From the NCBI RefSeq assembly GCF_000711235.1, contig NZ_JOMI01000001.1, forward strand, positions 496,001 through 560,000: DNA of 64,000 bases. The letters are read 5' to 3'. This DNA comes from Prevotella sp. 10(H). GTDB lineage: Bacteria; Bacteroidota; Bacteroidia; Bacteroidales; Dysgonomonadaceae. Shown one piece after another: positions 40,742-52,400 of this stretch (position 1 is the stretch's first letter; every line of letters starts with the position of its first letter). The notes beneath the pieces were generated by a model. The model did no database searches. It was not told where the DNA came from and saw only the letters and a program-made list of their open reading frames with translations. The position numbers and the translations under genes are program-made.

Positions 40742-40902
40742 GAATGCATACAAAAGCGTAACAGTTAAATATCATATTATCAGCAGGCTGTGCGATTATT
40801 CGTATAGCCTATCTGTGTTTCTCCAATAACATATTCCAACCTTTTTATTACGGATTTGTGGAAATGTTAATATTCCATTTTTATATTACCGAAATTTAAT
40901 TA

Positions 40903-40910
40903 TAAATTTG
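40903..40910 (+). promoter_or_regulatory. Candidate -7 box of the second FISUMP leader
   Basis: TAAATTTG in the same context as 37875-37882. It overlaps the TTG that would give the longest leader ORF, so that start is ruled out. Confidence 0.5.
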
Positions 40911-40937
40911 TACCCAAACAAATTCCCAGAACTAACA

Positions 40938-41537
<600 letters not shown>

Positions 41538-41789
41538 AAAAGACTTTCTGTCCTTACACACCAAACTTTATTGAGACGAGTGTTTTTCTATGAGATCAGA
41601 TTAACGGAAAACGATGAAACTTGTCAGCAGTATAGCTTTCCAGCCTTAATATAAACGACAAACTACCCTGTTACAAAACTTAACAGATGAACCCCAAAAT
41701 ATATATGATCTTTTTACTGACAAATGAAACAAACAGATTGTACAAATTCATTAAAAATAAAGCAAAGCCATTGAGTGTAAAACTCATAA

Positions 41790-41882
41790 GTAGGGAATAT
41801 CCGATTTGTCTTTATTTGTCTTCATCTTTATTATTCTGTTTGGGAAAATAGATAATAATACGCATAACTAGGTATTCCCTAC
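41790..41882. repeat. Perfect 10-bp inverted repeat in the conserved leader, copy 2
   Basis: GTAGGGAATA (41790-41799) and TATTCCCTAC (41873-41882), in the same orientation and with the same spacer as at 38727-38819. Confidence 0.6.
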
Positions 41883-41947
41883 GGCTTTACATTAAAGAAG
41901 ACAAGCAAATAAAGGATTTTAAAGAAACATTAAAGTAATATACAATT

Positions 41948-43822
41948 ATGAAGACTAACAAACAAGCAAAACGAAAATTACTCGGTATCACACTCGCCCT
42001 GCTGCTGGTCATCGGCGCCCATGCACAGGTGACGATAGGAATGGGCAAGGAACCCAATCAGGGAAGCCTGCTAGACCTGAAAGAAAATGACCCTGACGGC
42101 AATAACGTAACGGCAAAAAAAGGACTGCTGCTTCCCCGTGTCAACCTGACTAAAAAATACACACTCGAAGACATCGATCCGTCCAATAGTGTGCGTCCCA
42201 ATGAAGAAGCGCATACGGGGCTGACTGTGTACAGCATCAACAAGTGCGACCTCGATGGCGACGGGGTATATGTATGGATGGGAGACCAGTGGCAAAAACT
42301 GTCTTCGGCGAGTACAGTGCCGTCAGTAAATGCTGACAAAACATTCTTCGATTTCCCCAGTGGGCGCGACTTGCGTACCCTTTCCGAGCAGACACTGAAT
42401 ATGACATGGGCTAACGGAATGTCACCTACACCGCCTACATGGTCCTTAGCGCCGGGTGACCTGGCGAGTAATAACCTCAGTTTTTCAAAACCTTCGGGTA
42501 CTACAGGGTCGCTGGCTACAAGTCCGCAGGCTATACAACTATTACCGCCTGCGATGAGTGTCTCGGAGATAGCTAATAATCCTTTTCTGGCAAAGGATAT
42601 AAAGATATTATTCCAATATGATATGGGTGCCAATGGCTGTAAGAAATCGACATCGGTGCAGGTAAGGCAAACAAATAAGGCGCTACTTATAAACGGCAGC
42701 ACTTTTATTCCGCAAAAAAGCTATACTACGACGACCAATGGAGAAACGTTTTCTGTTACAAGCAACGCCCAATGGAAACTTTCTATTTATCCTGCAGCCA
42801 ACTCAGCCGTAAGCGGCCTGGTACCTGCTTTGGGGAGCGTACAGGGAAAAGAACTTTACGACGGTACTGCCGACACTCCTGTCACACAAACATTCAATGT
42901 AGCTTCCGACGGCACCAAGAAACGTTACAACTTCCTGATATTTTCGGATGTACAGACTCCTAAACGCTTTGTGGACGTTACCCAGAGTATTATCCAATGT
43001 TCTGTGGAGCAGGAAATGACAATGGAAGAGTGGAAAGACATGTGGGAAGAGTTTTATGGTCTCGATCCTGCTCAAGAGGAACCTAATTCGGATGGTGATA
43101 TATCTAAAAATAAAAACAGGGTGCAGTGGCACCGCGACCAGGACGGAAATGCATTCTTCTCGGCAATGTTCGGTAACCAACGCTGGATGACGACTAACCT
43201 TGCAGCGACCAGCTATGCGCCGGATAGCCCGAACAAACCGCCATTGACCATTACATACGATGAATCTTACAACGATGCCCACATAGGCTATCCGAACCCT
43301 GTGAATACGCCTTCTGCACTCGCCGGTTCGAAGACGTTCTATAATAAGAGACAACGTTTGGGGATGCTTTATAACTGGACTGCTGCTTCAGGTATTTCGA
43401 ACGCTGCTAATATCGATCAGGGGAATATTAATCATACTCCTCTACAAGGTATCTGCCCTACGGGCTGGCATCTGCCGACTCATTGGGAATGGCTTCAATT
43501 AATAGAAGAATTAAAGGATAATCCCACTAAATACTCAGACAATGCAGATTATGAAAAAACCGGCATTACTGCAAAAGATATATGTGAACCGGGCCTTCAA
43601 GGCAAATCCCTGGATCCGCTCGCCGGAGGTTTTAACGCCATGCTTATCGGCGCTGCCGGGGATGGAAAAATGATTCAAGAAGGACAGATCTCCTTTTTCT
43701 GGTCATGCAGTATCAATTTGCCAAACAGATACTACTGTCGCCTGGATGCGTACTCTAACAAACTTGTTATGAATTCTAATTCGCCAGCAACTATGTTTAC
43801 CGTAAAGTGTGTAAAAGACTAA
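41948..43822 (+). CDS. FISUMP-domain secreted/surface protein (copy 2)
   Basis: This 624-residue paralogue of the protein at 38885 has the same signal peptide and N-terminus (residues 1-155 nearly identical), Ig-like middle part, acidic DPAQEEPNSDGD stretch and C-terminal FISUMP domain (FGNQRWMTTNLA, GMLYNWTAA, QGICPTGWHLPTHWEW, TVKCVKD). The central and C-terminal parts differ at many positions and carry small insertions. Each copy has its own complete leader with promoter and AG tract, so the two can be switched separately. This arrangement, with constant regulatory and N-terminal parts and variable exposed parts, is what one sees in antigenically variable surface proteins. Confidence 0.85.
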   Translation: MKTNKQAKRKLLGITLALLLVIGAHAQVTIGMGKEPNQGSLLDLKENDPDGNNVTAKKGLLLPRVNLTKKYTLEDIDPSNSVRPNEEAHTGLTVYSINKCDLDGDGVYVWMGDQWQKLSSASTVPSVNADKTFFDFPSGRDLRTLSEQTLNMTWANGMSPTPPTWSLAPGDLASNNLSFSKPSGTTGSLATSPQAIQLLPPAMSVSEIANNPFLAKDIKILFQYDMGANGCKKSTSVQVRQTNKALLINGSTFIPQKSYTTTTNGETFSVTSNAQWKLSIYPAANSAVSGLVPALGSVQGKELYDGTADTPVTQTFNVASDGTKKRYNFLIFSDVQTPKRFVDVTQSIIQCSVEQEMTMEEWKDMWEEFYGLDPAQEEPNSDGDISKNKNRVQWHRDQDGNAFFSAMFGNQRWMTTNLAATSYAPDSPNKPPLTITYDESYNDAHIGYPNPVNTPSALAGSKTFYNKRQRLGMLYNWTAASGISNAANIDQGNINHTPLQGICPTGWHLPTHWEWLQLIEELKDNPTKYSDNADYEKTGITAKDICEPGLQGKSLDPLAGGFNAMLIGAAGDGKMIQEGQISFFWSCSINLPNRYYCRLDAYSNKLVMNSNSPATMFTVKCVKD

Positions 43823-43864
43823 TTATGAATACAAAAACGTAGTAGTTAAATATCATATTATCAG

Positions 43865-43894
43865 CAGGCTTTGCGAAAATAATCGCACAGCCTG
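43865..43894 (+). terminator. Hairpin after the second FISUMP gene
   Basis: CAGGCT/AGCCTG with an inner GCGA/TCGC stem about 40 bases after the stop codon. No good T-run follows. A related, less perfect hairpin follows the first FISUMP gene at about 40784-40810. Confidence 0.4.
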
Positions 43895-43973
43895 TTAACA
43901 TAAATAAAAGCATTTTTAATCCTGTACTGCGCACAATCAAAATTATTTACGTCCTTTTTAGCCAAAACAAAAA

Positions 43974-44006
43974 ATACCTGAGAGCCAAAAATCAGCCCTC
44001 AGGTAT
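43974..44006 (-). terminator. Terminator of the GH106 gene
   Basis: Perfect 9-bp arms ATACCTGAG (43974-43982) and CTCAGGTAT (43998-44006). On the minus strand the stem is followed by a T-rich run. Confidence 0.8.
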
Positions 44007-44032
44007 CTAATCAAAAACCCTTTTATCAATAA

Positions 44033-47000
44033 TTATTCAATTATCTTCAAATTCACTGCGCCCCATATTCCTGACGGGCTTAATTCATCGCTACCGCTAT
44101 AGAACATATAAGAAATCTCACGTTCCTCAGCAGGCTTTTTATTCTGTTCTATAATCTTATTACGCCACGAAGTGCTCACATTTACTTCCACTTGGTTCTT
44201 CCCCTGTCTTAGATAAGGAGTGACATCTATCCTGTATGGTTTACACCATACTTCCCGATCAAGTTTCTTCCCGTTAATCGAAACAGAAGCTGTTTCATAC
44301 AAATTTTCGAAAGAGAGGAAAACATTTTCTTTCGGCAGAGAACCGGATATCTCGAAATCATTCGTATAAGTTATTATTCCGGAGAAGTGGCGCATGCGGC
44401 TGTCATCCGATTTCGCCCAGTTTTCCAGTCCGTGCTGCTTCAGTTCTATCTTTTCTTTTATCCATTTATTGAAGAAAACAATATCCCATGTATTGTCGAG
44501 GGTGGCAATCGTTCTTTCCTGTGGCACTTTTCCGTCGCCCGGTACTGTAGTCTTTTCACTGAATACGATGAAACAACTTTCAAAACCGTCAAAGGTTACA
44601 GGAATAATTGTCTTTCCATCTTTAAATGTATAGTTATCAATCTTACGCCGTGTACCGTCTACAGGATTCCACAATTCCGGGCGGTAGCCTGTCGTGTTGA
44701 ATGTAACGTCTACGGTCATCAACGAATCCTTCTGGTTTGTAAGGAAAAAGATATTCCCGTCATTCAAGGCGCGCTGTTTCCATAATAGCGGTGCAGACTG
44801 GTCGTAGCTGACAGCTTCCGATGTACCGATTTTCTCCAATACAGTATTTATATGTATATTACAGAAAACATTACCTTTGCCAAACTTCTTTTCTATCTTC
44901 TCCTTTATATTATAATCCGCACTCCCCCATATTTCCTTAGATAAGTTCTGCACCTCGCGGTCACACTGCGGATAGCCAACCATACTCGGTGATCTCTCCA
45001 GTGGGCTACCCAGTATATTTGCACCCTGACTGATAAGTTCTTTAATGCTTTTCAATACTTCGGGACGTATGGTATTCAGCGGCGGGAGAACCAAAAGCGA
45101 GTAACTAACACCGGACGGGAGAACTAAGCGTCCGTCTTTCACCTTAATAACATTCTGTATAACATCCGAATTGATAAAGTCATAATCATATCCTTTCCGC
45201 AGGCTCTCGTCAATCCAGCCGCTCATCTTCGGAGATTCTTCACTGATAAAATAGCATACATCGGCATGATGCCTGCCCTGTTGCAGCATATAGCAGCAAC
45301 GGCGCTGGTAATCTATCCATGCTTTCGACTGGTCGAACCATGTATTATGCCTGTTATACTCTATGCCGAACCATGAATTTACACCGGGCACGCGGTCTTC
45401 GTAAGGCTGATGAATACACAAGTGCATGATACACTGATTGATTCCTTCGGCGTAACTTTTATCCCCGAATTCCTTCAAATTTCCGGGATAATACGTAAAA
45501 CTATGGTTAATCGTAGTATACGATTCGGCATATACCACATTCTTACCATACATATGCGCCCCCGACGAAGCCAGACGGCACTCGATATTATCGCCATGGT
45601 TTGTCCAAAACTCGCCACCAATAGCAGGTGAATATTTACTGTAAAGTATAAACTCGGAAGGGAAACCATCCCAGCCATAGTTTTCGAGCCAGAGCGAAAC
45701 ACCGTTCTTCTCGCTTATCTCCCGCATTCCACCTACAAATTCGGAGGCAACACGTTCGGCTATTAAACGGCGCATATCCCACAAAAAGCGGTTCGATTCG
45801 TCTGCCGAGCCAACAATCTGTCCGGTCAGTACAGCCATCCACGGGTAAGGGTCGTAACCGTATCTGTTGACAAAAACAGTATCGAATCCGTCTGTCCAAT
45901 TCTCAGGGCCTGTTTCGTAACTGTCGGCTATGATACGGTTGAATGATTTAAGGTCGCTTTTGGACATGCCATTTACAATGCGGCCAACATACGAATTATA
46001 GTGGTTTTGAATAGGGCGCCTGTTCATTTTATCTATTTCCAGTCCGCGGGCTACAGGCGCAGCAGGCTGGTTAGTCGTATTGGTAGTAGTCATACCTATG
46101 CGGAGTACTTTCCATTTGCCTTTTGGTACTTTCCAGTAGAGGGTATCGCCTTTCAGATGCTTGGAGATATTTTGTATTTGTTTTTCCGTTACCACTCCGA
46201 CAGTACTTATCTGCTCCTGATTAGGCCATATATGAGCGAACCAGTCGGGCGTTGCCTTGCTCGGTATTTTAATGAGCCACTTTTCGGGATAGTTTTCCAG
46301 TATTGGTTTTGCCGATAAGTCCAATTCGCGTATTTCAAATCCTTCCGGCACATCTTTCATTATAATCCTGAATTCGTCCGAAGTAACTTCACCGAGTGAT
46401 AAAGCCAAAGGCGCCGAGGGGTCTGCCCCCATGCGTACCTCCCTGTTTATACGGTCGAAAGAATGCGATTTGACAGTCACAAATTGTCCGTTTTTTTTCA
46501 TCAATACTTCGCAATTCATCTGGAAAGACTGATCGCCGGGCTTCATGTAGAGGCTTCTTTTGGTTTCGGGCTTCCGGTATTTAATATCTATTTGTACAGG
46601 CTCATCTCTCTTATTGGTAAATTTACAGATCGTACCAAGGTCTGAGTCTGTGAGATTATTTAAAGCAGATGTTTCCGGCATCGATTTGATTGTCGCTGTC
46701 TTCGAAGATTTATCTTCCAGCAATACGGGATAAGCAATTACGGAAACATCCTGAAAAAAATCTTTAGGCTTACCTATATATTGACTGATTGTTTTAGGAC
46801 CTTCAACTTCTACTTCGGAATATACCAGATAGCGCATCGCATCTTCGGGTTTTACCCACGGGCCGCCCGACTGGCTCCAGCCCGGACAATTGAAAAGACT
46901 CACATTTATCCCGATACGGCTTCCTTCGCGTATAGCATGGCGCATGCATTCGAGCCATTCATCGCTGAGAGTCTTAACGGTTCCTTCTCCCCCGCCCCAA

Positions 47001-47320
47001 TAGATATTGCCGATATATACCTCTCCCATTCCCTTGCTGTGCAGGGCTTCGAGGTCTTTAGTAATTCCTTCTTTCGATACGTTTTCGTTGAGCCAGTACC
47101 AGTAAGTGCCAAGCTTGGTAGAATCGGGAAGATTTACAAAGCCTTCATACATCTTATCTATATTGTTGCTGCGTAGAGGATTGTCTTTTATATTTTTATC
47201 TGTCCTTAAAGCGAAAAGAAGTACCGGCGCACTAAGTAAGAGGCATACTATCCCCCACCGGACAAGCTTTTGCGAAAACAATCTGGGCATGTTTTCAAGA
47301 ATATTATTATACTTTTTCAT
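44033..47320 (-). CDS. GH106 alpha-L-rhamnosidase-like enzyme
   Basis: This 1095-residue protein has an N-terminal hydrophobic signal or anchor (about 23-40). The catalytic region has the GH106 pattern: YWYWLNENVSKEGITKDLEA, GMGEVYIGNI, then NCPGWSQSGGPWVKPEDAMR, with GGEFW and YAESYT further on as likely active-site carboxylate regions. The C-terminal beta-sandwich (about 930-1095) is a GH2-like sugar-binding domain with VSINGKKLDREVW and SGIWGAVNLKI. GH106 enzymes release terminal alpha-L-rhamnose from pectic rhamnogalacturonan or plant rhamnosides. It is downstream of the SusC/SusD pair but after a terminator, with its own -7 box. The full length agrees with family members. Confidence 0.85.
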   Translation of the reverse strand: MKKYNNILENMPRLFSQKLVRWGIVCLLLSAPVLLFALRTDKNIKDNPLRSNNIDKMYEGFVNLPDSTKLGTYWYWLNENVSKEGITKDLEALHSKGMGEVYIGNIYWGGGEGTVKTLSDEWLECMRHAIREGSRIGINVSLFNCPGWSQSGGPWVKPEDAMRYLVYSEVEVEGPKTISQYIGKPKDFFQDVSVIAYPVLLEDKSSKTATIKSMPETSALNNLTDSDLGTICKFTNKRDEPVQIDIKYRKPETKRSLYMKPGDQSFQMNCEVLMKKNGQFVTVKSHSFDRINREVRMGADPSAPLALSLGEVTSDEFRIIMKDVPEGFEIRELDLSAKPILENYPEKWLIKIPSKATPDWFAHIWPNQEQISTVGVVTEKQIQNISKHLKGDTLYWKVPKGKWKVLRIGMTTTNTTNQPAAPVARGLEIDKMNRRPIQNHYNSYVGRIVNGMSKSDLKSFNRIIADSYETGPENWTDGFDTVFVNRYGYDPYPWMAVLTGQIVGSADESNRFLWDMRRLIAERVASEFVGGMREISEKNGVSLWLENYGWDGFPSEFILYSKYSPAIGGEFWTNHGDNIECRLASSGAHMYGKNVVYAESYTTINHSFTYYPGNLKEFGDKSYAEGINQCIMHLCIHQPYEDRVPGVNSWFGIEYNRHNTWFDQSKAWIDYQRRCCYMLQQGRHHADVCYFISEESPKMSGWIDESLRKGYDYDFINSDVIQNVIKVKDGRLVLPSGVSYSLLVLPPLNTIRPEVLKSIKELISQGANILGSPLERSPSMVGYPQCDREVQNLSKEIWGSADYNIKEKIEKKFGKGNVFCNIHINTVLEKIGTSEAVSYDQSAPLLWKQRALNDGNIFFLTNQKDSLMTVDVTFNTTGYRPELWNPVDGTRRKIDNYTFKDGKTIIPVTFDGFESCFIVFSEKTTVPGDGKVPQERTIATLDNTWDIVFFNKWIKEKIELKQHGLENWAKSDDSRMRHFSGIITYTNDFEISGSLPKENVFLSFENLYETASVSINGKKLDREVWCKPYRIDVTPYLRQGKNQVEVNVSTSWRNKIIEQNKKPAEEREISYMFYSGSDELSPSGIWGAVNLKIIE

Positions 47321-47356
47321 ATGTATTTGTTAAAATATCGATACGGTTAAGCACGA

Positions 47357-47364
47357 CAAAGGTA
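47357..47364 (-). promoter_or_regulatory. Candidate -7 box of the GH106 gene
   Basis: On the minus strand TACCTTTG matches TAnnTTTG, 36 bases before the GH106 start codon. Confidence 0.5.
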
Positions 47365-47419
47365 TAAAGAGTGTGATACTCAATTATATTGATTTTTGAT
47401 TTTATAGATTTAAAAAATG

Positions 47420-47454
47420 ACAGAATGTGGCAATTTACATTTACCACATTCTGT
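47420..47454 (-). terminator. Terminator between SusD and GH106 genes
   Basis: Perfect 11-bp arms ACAGAATGTGG (47420-47430) and CCACATTCTGT (47444-47454) lie 11 bases after the SusD stop, followed on the minus strand by a T-run. Confidence 0.8.
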
Positions 47455-47465
47455 TAAACAGTCAA

Positions 47466-49400
47466 TTACTGATCAGCAGCTGCCAATTCGTCGAATGTAC
47501 TGATCGGCGGCTGGTTGTTTCCATAACCGGAATATCCGTAATTCTGGTTTATCCGTCCATTCAGGTTAGCATCGATATAGCTTTGCGTGATCGGCCAGAA
47601 AATATTATGTTTCCCCATCCTGTACTCGTCGCCATGCAGTGTCTGCACACCTTTATTATAATAATTATTATACTTGGTAATACGGTGCCACCAATAGCTA
47701 TTGCTACTTTCGTCAGCCAGACTCTTAGGCGACTGGTATGTGCCTTCCTCATTTGCCTTAATAAATGAAACGCGCACGAGTTCTATGTGGCGGAATTCTT
47801 CATATAAGAGTTCGCGCCCTCTTTCATCCATAATCACATCGAGTCCGTCAAGTCCGCTAAGATCGGAAGCATTGAAAAAAGTAGTACATTTTGCACGCTT
47901 CCTTATTGTATTCACATCTTCGGCTGCTTTCGCGTAATTCTTCGCCCAGTAATAGGCCTCTGCCCTTAAAAGATAGGCTTCTGCCAGACGATAGAGGTAC
48001 ATATCGCCGGGGCCACCTATATATTGTGTACCTGTATATCCGTTGGATACTTTACGGTCGATATCTTCCACCCACAATTTATAATAAGGAAAATCGAACC
48101 AGCAGCGGATAGAATCCCTGCACAACAATGTACCGTCATCCGCAAACTTCTGTATCGGTTTCATATAGTATTGTTCATCGGCAGTGCCGACAAGGTCTAC
48201 ATTATTATATTTGAGGTTTTCCATTACAAACCAGTTGCCCGTTTCTTTGCTGTGGCGAAGATCATTCTTATCCGTCCACATGCCATTTTCGGTGAAATAA
48301 GTAGGGCGGGCAAATGCTTCCCCTGTTCCGAATATTTCCCTGTAATCCATATAACCGGGATATTGCGTCATCATTTCCGGTGTGCCGGCACGCTTACTCA
48401 TTCCCAGATTCGATTTACTAGGCGTGAGGATACCGCGGTTAGCATCGGCCATACTCCAGAATGGGGTAAAGTTGTTAAGCAAGAGAGTATTCATACGGCT
48501 TTCTTCGTTATCGTAACGATTGACCATGGTCATAATACTTTCCTTGTTAGGGGGAATGGACTTATTTACAGGGCGGTGCAAATCCCAAATCACATTGCGT
48601 GTAACAGGATTGTCGTCAGGAAATGGGTTGTCGAATGTGCCGAACGGTTCTTCCATCAATTCATAGCCACAGTCATTGATAAGGATATTAGCCGCATTTA
48701 TTGCCTTATCGAATTGCCCGTCAGCAATATAGAATTTGATTAACAGCATCAGACATGCGCCTTTATTTTCTTTTCCGTAATCGTCACGCAAAGCGATATG
48801 ATCAACGGCATACTCAAGGTCTTTCACCATCTGATCTACGATCAGTTCCATTTTTGTGGAACGGAAGTCAAGCTTAGGCGATGTCACTTCTTTAGAAACC
48901 AGCGGGATATCACCGAACTGGAACATAAGATGATAATAACGCCATGCACGCTGGAAATAGGCACGCGAAAGCATCTGTTCTTTAACGGACTGATCCATTT
49001 CCAGATCGGGAAGACGCGAAATCACGGTATTTGCAAAGGCAATCCCCTGATAACCTATATTGTAAAACCAACCGGACATATTAGAACCGAACCAGTAATT
49101 ATTTGATATCGGAGTGAGTTGTGTTACCCAGTCCTGCGCACCGCTGAGGTCGGAAATAGCCGTTACAAACATATCCGAGAAAATCATCTCTGAGGAAAAT
49201 CCAGAGCCCTGTTCAAACCAGTAATAACGTATCTGACGTGTGCAGGTGGTAAGGCTGGCCTCGAGTCCTTCCCGCGTGGTAAAGGTTATATCCGGTTCGT
49301 AAAAAGAAAGTGGTTCCGGATCCAGCCAACTCTCGGAACAGGAAGATAACAGGCAAACGGCTGCTGTGATATATAATGATTTAAATAAATTCTTTTTCAT
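47466..49400 (-). CDS. SusD-like glycan-binding lipoprotein (rhamnoside PUL)
   Basis: This 644-residue lipoprotein, longer than average, has lipobox LLSSC followed by SESWLDPEPLSFYEP. The SusD hallmark helix is MLSRAYFQRAWRYYHLMFQFGDIPLV, and the C-terminal part has YLYRLAEAYLLRAEAYYWAKNY and IFWPITQSYIDANLNGRINQN. It follows its SusC by 11 bases. With GH106 the pair suggests import of a rhamnose-containing glycan, but the cargo rests on a single enzyme. Confidence 0.95.
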   Translation of the reverse strand: MKKNLFKSLYITAAVCLLSSCSESWLDPEPLSFYEPDITFTTREGLEASLTTCTRQIRYYWFEQGSGFSSEMIFSDMFVTAISDLSGAQDWVTQLTPISNNYWFGSNMSGWFYNIGYQGIAFANTVISRLPDLEMDQSVKEQMLSRAYFQRAWRYYHLMFQFGDIPLVSKEVTSPKLDFRSTKMELIVDQMVKDLEYAVDHIALRDDYGKENKGACLMLLIKFYIADGQFDKAINAANILINDCGYELMEEPFGTFDNPFPDDNPVTRNVIWDLHRPVNKSIPPNKESIMTMVNRYDNEESRMNTLLLNNFTPFWSMADANRGILTPSKSNLGMSKRAGTPEMMTQYPGYMDYREIFGTGEAFARPTYFTENGMWTDKNDLRHSKETGNWFVMENLKYNNVDLVGTADEQYYMKPIQKFADDGTLLCRDSIRCWFDFPYYKLWVEDIDRKVSNGYTGTQYIGGPGDMYLYRLAEAYLLRAEAYYWAKNYAKAAEDVNTIRKRAKCTTFFNASDLSGLDGLDVIMDERGRELLYEEFRHIELVRVSFIKANEEGTYQSPKSLADESSNSYWWHRITKYNNYYNKGVQTLHGDEYRMGKHNIFWPITQSYIDANLNGRINQNYGYSGYGNNQPPISTFDELAAADQ

Positions 49401-49411
49401 GATAGTAAAAA

Positions 49412-52400
49412 TTAAAAAGTTATAGTTGCACCTAATGTGAATATACGCGGAATGCTTCCTCCGGTTTCCGGATCCCAGTAATCCCAGTCTTTAGCAAATG
49501 TGAGTACTGCTACATTACGGATAGTTCCGTATACCCTGATATCCTGTGCCTGCAACATATTTGTAATTTTTTTAGGGACTTTGTATCCGACAGAGATATT
49601 TTCGAGACGAATAAAGTCTTTGCGTATTACTTTCTTAGGCTGGGCATTCGATACCAATGTGGATTTTAATCGTGCATACGAATTCGATTTATTTTCAGGC
49701 GTCCAGTAGCCACGCACATACGTATTCCTGTAATCTCCTTCGTGATTGAAAAAGTTCAGATATTCGGTAGTAGCCTGTTTATGCCCTGTTTGAGCATACA
49801 GGTTGAATGAAATATCCCAGTTTTTGAATACTGTAAAATCATTACGCAACGACCATCTGAATTTAGGCCTTTCCTGTCCTAAAAATACTTTATCTTCCTG
49901 CCCTATTTTATAGTCGTTATTCACATCCCTTGCGCGTGCATCTCCAGGCTTTTGTCCGTATTTTGCAGCCTGTTCGGCTTCATCTTCCTGCCATATGCCG
50001 ACGAATTCGAAATCCCATATTGTAGATATGTCTTTGCCTACAAACCAGCCTTTGCCAACGTCATCCTTTTCTTTCGAACCTATCACGTTTCCATTTTCGT
50101 CTATTACATCTTCATAGGTATAGTATAGATGTTTGATACGGTTCCTGTTGTGCGACAGGCCGAAAGTAGTAGACCAACTGAAATTTTCCTTATCTATATT
50201 CCTTGAATTTATAGATATTTCAAAACCGTCGTTTGTAACCCTACCCAGATTTGTTACTACTTTATCATATCCGGAGACATTCGGCAGTGTACGATCCATC
50301 AAAAGGTCTGTAGTAGGCATATAATACCACTCGACACTACCGTTAATACGATTATCCAGGAATCCGAAGTCAAGCGCTGCATTCCATGAGGCGGTACTTT
50401 CCCACTTCAAGCCTTTATTAGACATGCGCTCAATTTGTAAAGAGCCGATTTCATACAGGTTTCCTGTCTGGGTAAGATAGGAATATTTTCCTGACGTACC
50501 TCCGTACAATTGCGACAACGCCTGATAGATACCGATATCCCTGTTCCCGTTTTTACCCCATGAAAGGCGCACTTTACCGTTACTCATCGGTTCCCAATTG
50601 AAGAACTTTTCGTTGGAGAAGTTCCATGCTCCTGCCAGAGCGGGAAAAGTTGCGCGCGGGTTTGAACGTCCGAAAGCTGAATATCCGTCGCGACGTATAG
50701 ATGCCGTAAGCATATAGCGGTTGTCATACGAGTAGAACAGACGCGCCATAAGTGCATCACCTGTATATTTTTCATCATTCGAACTGATTTTCTTATCGGT
50801 CGCAACTTCCATATAATGCCATTGCAGTACATCGGACGGAGAGAAATGAGAACCGGTCATGCTTTCGCTCCAGTATTCAAATTTCTCGGCGCTTTGTAAT
50901 AAGGTCACATCAAAGAGGTGTTTCTGGGCAAATGTATAATTCCATTTTATCATATTATCCAATGTCCATACAATGGAACGGGCAGTACTTCTTGATGCTG
51001 TGCCTTTCTCTGTATCGAACACGCTTTGCGAACTGTTCCAGTCCCTGTTCTGCACCCAGCTGTAACGCGGGGCGATAGTAAACTGATAAGAAATATTATA
51101 GGGCAATTTCAGTTTTGCATACAGGCTGCTGGTAACGTTCTGCGTGCCGGAACTTTTCGACTTCATGGAATTGTTATACCTGCTGTTTACTCCGCTCACC
51201 GTACGTTGCTCTCCCATAGGCCACGGGTTCAGGGAACCGTCTTCATTATATGGTGTCGAAAATGGAGAATTAGCCGATTGCCCACCTGTATCTACTCCTA
51301 TAAAACCTTCATCGCGACTCTGTAAGAAGAGGTTTATACCCGCTTCGAGGAAATTGGTTGCACTGGCTTCGAGTCGCACGCTTGTACGGTAATTTTTGAA
51401 ACGGTCTCCTACCGTATTTCCTTCATTGTCCATATAGCCTAACGACCAAAAATAGTTCATATTGGAAGTCTGCCCGGAAAGGCTTAGGTTATAATTCTGC
51501 TGTACTCCTGTCTGCCACGAATCATCGTACCAGTCGAAGGTATTTCCCGCAAAGTAATTCTTCTTTTCCAAATCTCCCAAGCCGATGCGTTCTACCCATA
51601 CCTCTTCCGACCCTTTCGAACTTTGACCGATTGCATCATAATTGCGCCATTGCTCTTCGGTGAGATTGTATTTCTGCAGGTTTTCAGCAGTAGGCTTTAC
51701 GTAATAGCCTTGGTTTTGGAAACCGTTACTGCTTGCCGCATAGTCTGAGCGGTATTGCAGATAACCCTCAGGGTTGTATACTTTGCGGTTTGCGCCCATA
51801 GTGGCGAAGGCAATACTGCCGTCGAACTGGATAAGCGGCTTGTTGCTCTTTCCTTTCTTAGTGGTAATAATCACTACCCCATTTGCAGACTTGGCACCGT
51901 AAATAGCTGCAGATGAAGCATCCTTCAATACATCGATAGATTCGATATCTACCGGATTGATTTCCGAAAGGTCTCCGTTGAAGAGTATTCCGTTTAATAC
52001 AATCAATGGACTATTATCGGCTCTCAGAGAACGGTCTCCCCGGACAGTTAATTTGGCATTATTCTTAGCACTACTCGAAGACGGTTCAACGATCAGTCCC
52101 GGAGCGGTGCTTCGCAAGAGATCCTGCACAGTGGTCGGCCTTTCGTAAGCTAATTTTTCAGCATCGATATGGCTGATCGATCCGGTAAGGTCTTTCTTCT
52201 TCATTGTACCGTATCCCACCACAATTACCTCATCTAGCAGGCTGGTATTTTCCCGAAGCGTAATATTGTATACATCCTGATCAGAAGCATTAAATACTTC
52301 TTCGGTATAGCCGATATAGGTTATCTGAATGACACTGTTAAATGTAATAGATAAGCTGAAGCTACCATTTGCATCTGTCATTACACCATTTGTCGTTCCT

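Noticed and set aside
40908-40937. TTG start giving the longest form of the leader ORF
   Set aside because: The TTG overlaps the TAAATTTG promoter box and so would lie upstream of the transcript; GTG 40938 matches the start position of the SusC leader within one codon.
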